NCBI GenBank assembly: GCA_964462525.1
Contig: CAYWWY010000026.1
Span: 1-7,233, forward strand
Reading direction: 5' to 3'
Length of the DNA stretch: 7,233 nt
Origin: CAYWWY01 sp964462525
GTDB lineage: Bacteria > Thermotogota > Thermotogae > MWEM01
In this document: positions 5,861 to 7,233 of the stretch, piece by piece
How the letters are laid out: every line of letters begins with the position of its first letter
Position numbering within the stretch: the stretch's first letter is position 1
Program-made: the position numbers and the translations under genes
Notes under the pieces: generated by a model
What the model was told of the DNA's origin: nothing
Database searches by the model: none
What the model saw: only the letters and a program-made list of their open reading frames with translations

Positions 5861-6314
5861 TCATATAAGCTTGTTGCTGTCTAGCTCGTAGGAACGCAAC
5901 AGAATCAACTGGTCGTGAAAGTCCAAAGCATACCCCAAGTCTTTGTCATAGCCCTTGAAGTTCGTATCCCCGACTGGACCGAAAAACTCTGAGGAAAAAC
6001 GCCTCACGTGCGGAACGAAGAAGCCTTCTCGATCTCAAAGCTGCTGAAGATACTTTCGAATGTACTAGCCCAGAAAGCAGGGAGAACCGATTCAAACCAT
6101 TAGGCGCGATAGCGATCGTTTATGAAGAACCCCAACACCAGAAGTATTGACTCTATAGTCGAGGTTCGGACGGATGGATTCCCAAACGATCCATTAACTC
6201 GGGATGGATCTCGTGAATGAGTTTCGAATGCAGGCAATGCAGTTCTATGGATCATTCTCGATCTGTAACTTTGAATGTGAAAAACTTTTAGCGAAACACC
6301 CTTTTATGTGTCAT
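5861..6314 (-). pseudogene. Unidentified decayed gene in several frames
   Basis: No frame is open for long, yet protein-like pieces follow each other on the minus strand. From ATG 6314: MTHKRVFR, TAA (6290-6288), KFFTFKVTDRE, TGA (6254-6252), then SIELHCLHSKLIHEIHPELM and DRLGIHPSEPRL to TAG 6155-6153. A second frame gives FINDRYRA, TAA, WFESVLPAFWASTFESIF and SSFEIEK, to about 6007. A third frame gives REGFFVPHVRRFSSEFFGPV and GDTNFKGYDKDLGYALDFHD, then QLILLRSYELDSNKLI, to TGA 5863-5861. Joined, they would make ~150 residues rich in His and aromatic residues. I recognise no family. The alternation of coherent segments with stops and shifts is what a decayed gene looks like. The upstream part, 6315-6540, shows no coding signal and no clear promoter. 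Confidence 0.4.
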
Positions 6315-6547
6315 ACACCACGCCCAATGAAGATAAAAGCATTGAACTGACTACACTGTTTTCCTTATGATATGAAAAGAGACCCCCAATCGACAGATCA
6401 TATCCTATCAAAAACCGAAGCCATAGAAGCACCATAGAGGCGTTTTCTGGAAAGGGTGCAGGTATCTGGTTGGGTACCCCTAGACCTGAAACAAAGGCTT
6501 TAGAAGGTAAACAAACGAGAGTTGACTTTTTTGTCGAGCCAAAAAAG

Positions 6548-6574
6548 AAGGATACCCGGTGTTGAGGTATCCTT
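6548..6574 (-). terminator. Intrinsic terminator of the LRR gene
   Basis: The arms AAGGATACC (6548-6556) and GGTATCCTT (6566-6574) form a 9-bp perfect stem with a 9-nt loop. Read on the minus strand, the stem is followed by C and six T (6547-6541), a classic rho-independent terminator. It lies about 40 bp after the stop of the LRR gene. On the plus strand the stem is followed only by a T-rich stretch broken by C and G, so any effect there would be weaker. Confidence 0.88.
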
Positions 6575-6613
6575 TCTGTTTGTTTTGTTGTCTTTCAGGC
6601 AGAGTGTTGGTGA

Positions 6614-7233
6614 TCAGTTTTGGGGCTCATACACCACATTTACCCCTCTACCAATCAGTGTGTTGATATCGTTCATGTTCTGGGTTCCCGGGGTGAGGAC
6701 GAGGTTGTTGTAGCGCATATCTATTCCAGCCCACTCAGACCACCATGAAGGAGGCTCAAAACTGCCTGTGTTTAAAACAAGAGGTGTGAGGTCGCTTACT
6801 TGGTTATTTACGAAGGTCAGAATGTACAGGTTTGCCATGTTTTGCAAGGGTGTGATGCCGCTTACCTGGTTGTTCCCGAAATCCAGCCACTCAAGATTCA
6901 CCAGGTTCTGTACCGGCGTGATGTCGCTTACCTGGATGTTCCAAAAAGACAGCAACTGAAGATTCATCAGGTTCTGCACCGGTGTGATGTCGCTCACTTG
7001 ATTCCCATTGAAAGCCAGCCACTTAAGATTGACCAGATTTTGCACCGAAGTAATATCACTCACTTGATTTCCTTGGAAATCCAGAAACACAAGCTTTAGT
7101 AGATTTTGCACCAGAGTGATATCACTCACTTGATTCCCATTGAAAGCCAGCGACTTAAGATTGACCAGATTTTGCACCGGTGAGATGTCGCTCACTTGGT
7201 TGTTTCCAAAAGTAAGAACCTTTAAACTGGTCA
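6614..7233 (-). CDS. Leucine-rich repeat protein, C-terminal part, truncated by window edge
   Basis: The frame is open from the right edge to TGA 6616-6614, giving ~205 visible residues; the start and any signal peptide lie outside. Six full 22-residue repeats follow a partial one (TSLKVLTFGNNQVSDIS). Their consensus is PVQNLxNLxxLxFxxNQVSDIT, the SDS22/internalin-like class. After the repeats comes a cap, with a GSFEPPSWWSEWAGIDMRYN stretch, LVLTPGTQNMNDINTLIGRG and VNVVYEPQN. Caps of the form LTPGxxNxxDIxxLxxRGVxVxY are a recurring end of secreted or surface LRR proteins in spirochaetes and some other bacteria (family memory). Such proteins usually bind proteins or host/matrix partners; no enzyme motif is visible. 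The beta-strand position often holds Phe (LAF, LDF, LTF) rather than Leu. Unit-level DNA identity suggests repeat turnover. A strong terminator follows. The class is firm; the ligand is unknown. Confidence 0.9.
   Translation of the reverse strand, partial: TSLKVLTFGNNQVSDISPVQNLVNLKSLAFNGNQVSDITLVQNLLKLVFLDFQGNQVSDITSVQNLVNLKWLAFNGNQVSDITPVQNLMNLQLLSFWNIQVSDITPVQNLVNLEWLDFGNNQVSGITPLQNMANLYILTFVNNQVSDLTPLVLNTGSFEPPSWWSEWAGIDMRYNNLVLTPGTQNMNDINTLIGRGVNVVYEPQN
6785..7180 (-). repeat. Six tandem 66-bp LRR units
   Basis: Six in-frame units of 66 bp start, in reading order, at 7180, 7114, 7048, 6982, 6916 and 6850. Each codes 22 residues with NQVSDIT-type ends. The region 6993-7047 is identical to 7125-7179 except for one base (c7020 versus g7152, giving Trp versus Ser). 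The unit between them is clearly different (LVQNLLKLVFLDFQG). This indicates duplication of a two-unit (132-bp) block or gene conversion. Confidence 0.9.

Noticed and set aside
6369..6404. GATATGA...TCATATC inverted repeat
   Set aside because: Seven-base AT-rich arms separated by 22 nt, with no neighbouring intact gene start; chance level.
6768..7099. Plus-strand repeats such as HQVLYRRDVAYLDVP opposite the LRR gene
   Set aside because: Their repetition simply mirrors the 66-bp LRR units on the other strand; the minus-strand frame has the LRR consensus, cap and terminator.

Overview
The window looks like an accessory, defence-island-like stretch of a bacterial chromosome. GC content is moderate and restriction or defence-type genes sit among decayed genes. 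The 22-residue leucine-rich repeat protein with a C-terminal cap ending in RGVNVVYEPQN, and the general codon usage, remind me of Sphaerochaeta-type spirochaetes. That is recognition by style only; nothing in the window proves the taxon. No rRNA, tRNA, CRISPR array or replication origin was seen.

Layout from left to right. (1) 1-939, plus: the C-terminal ~312 residues of a type I restriction enzyme R subunit (HsdR), cut by the window edge. (2) 1024-1953, minus: an intact Mrr-family type IV restriction endonuclease, convergent with hsdR. (3) about 2089-3240, minus: a heavily decayed IS3-family insertion sequence. Fragments of OrfA (HTH and coiled coil) and OrfB (DDE integrase core) are spread over several frames with stops. 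(4) 3349-3654, plus: a MazG-like nucleotide pyrophosphohydrolase gene that is complete except for one in-frame TAA. (5) 3850-5346, plus: an intact 498-residue protein with an AlbA_2 (Schlafen-like) domain, a GHKL-type ATPase domain (HATPase_c_4) and a C-terminal winged-helix-like region. The last two are joined by a perfect 12-bp tandem repeat encoding TEQV units. It has its own candidate promoter and a strong ribosome-binding site. (6) 5347-6611: no intact gene. It holds a 19-bp palindrome and, on the minus strand, two decayed genes or one long decayed gene, including a membrane-spanning fragment. (7) 6548-6574: a strong intrinsic terminator for (8) 6614-7233, minus: the C-terminal part of an LRR protein that runs off the right edge.

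Taken together, HsdR and Mrr are nucleic-acid restriction functions, and the AlbA_2/GHKL protein belongs to a family often met in defence or regulatory contexts. The dead NTP pyrophosphohydrolase and IS remnant show repeated gene gain and decay. The intact genes do not form one operon: they are convergent or have separate signals. The item with most room for an undescribed function is the AlbA_2/GHKL/TEQV protein. The least explained DNA is the decayed coding block at 5534-6314.
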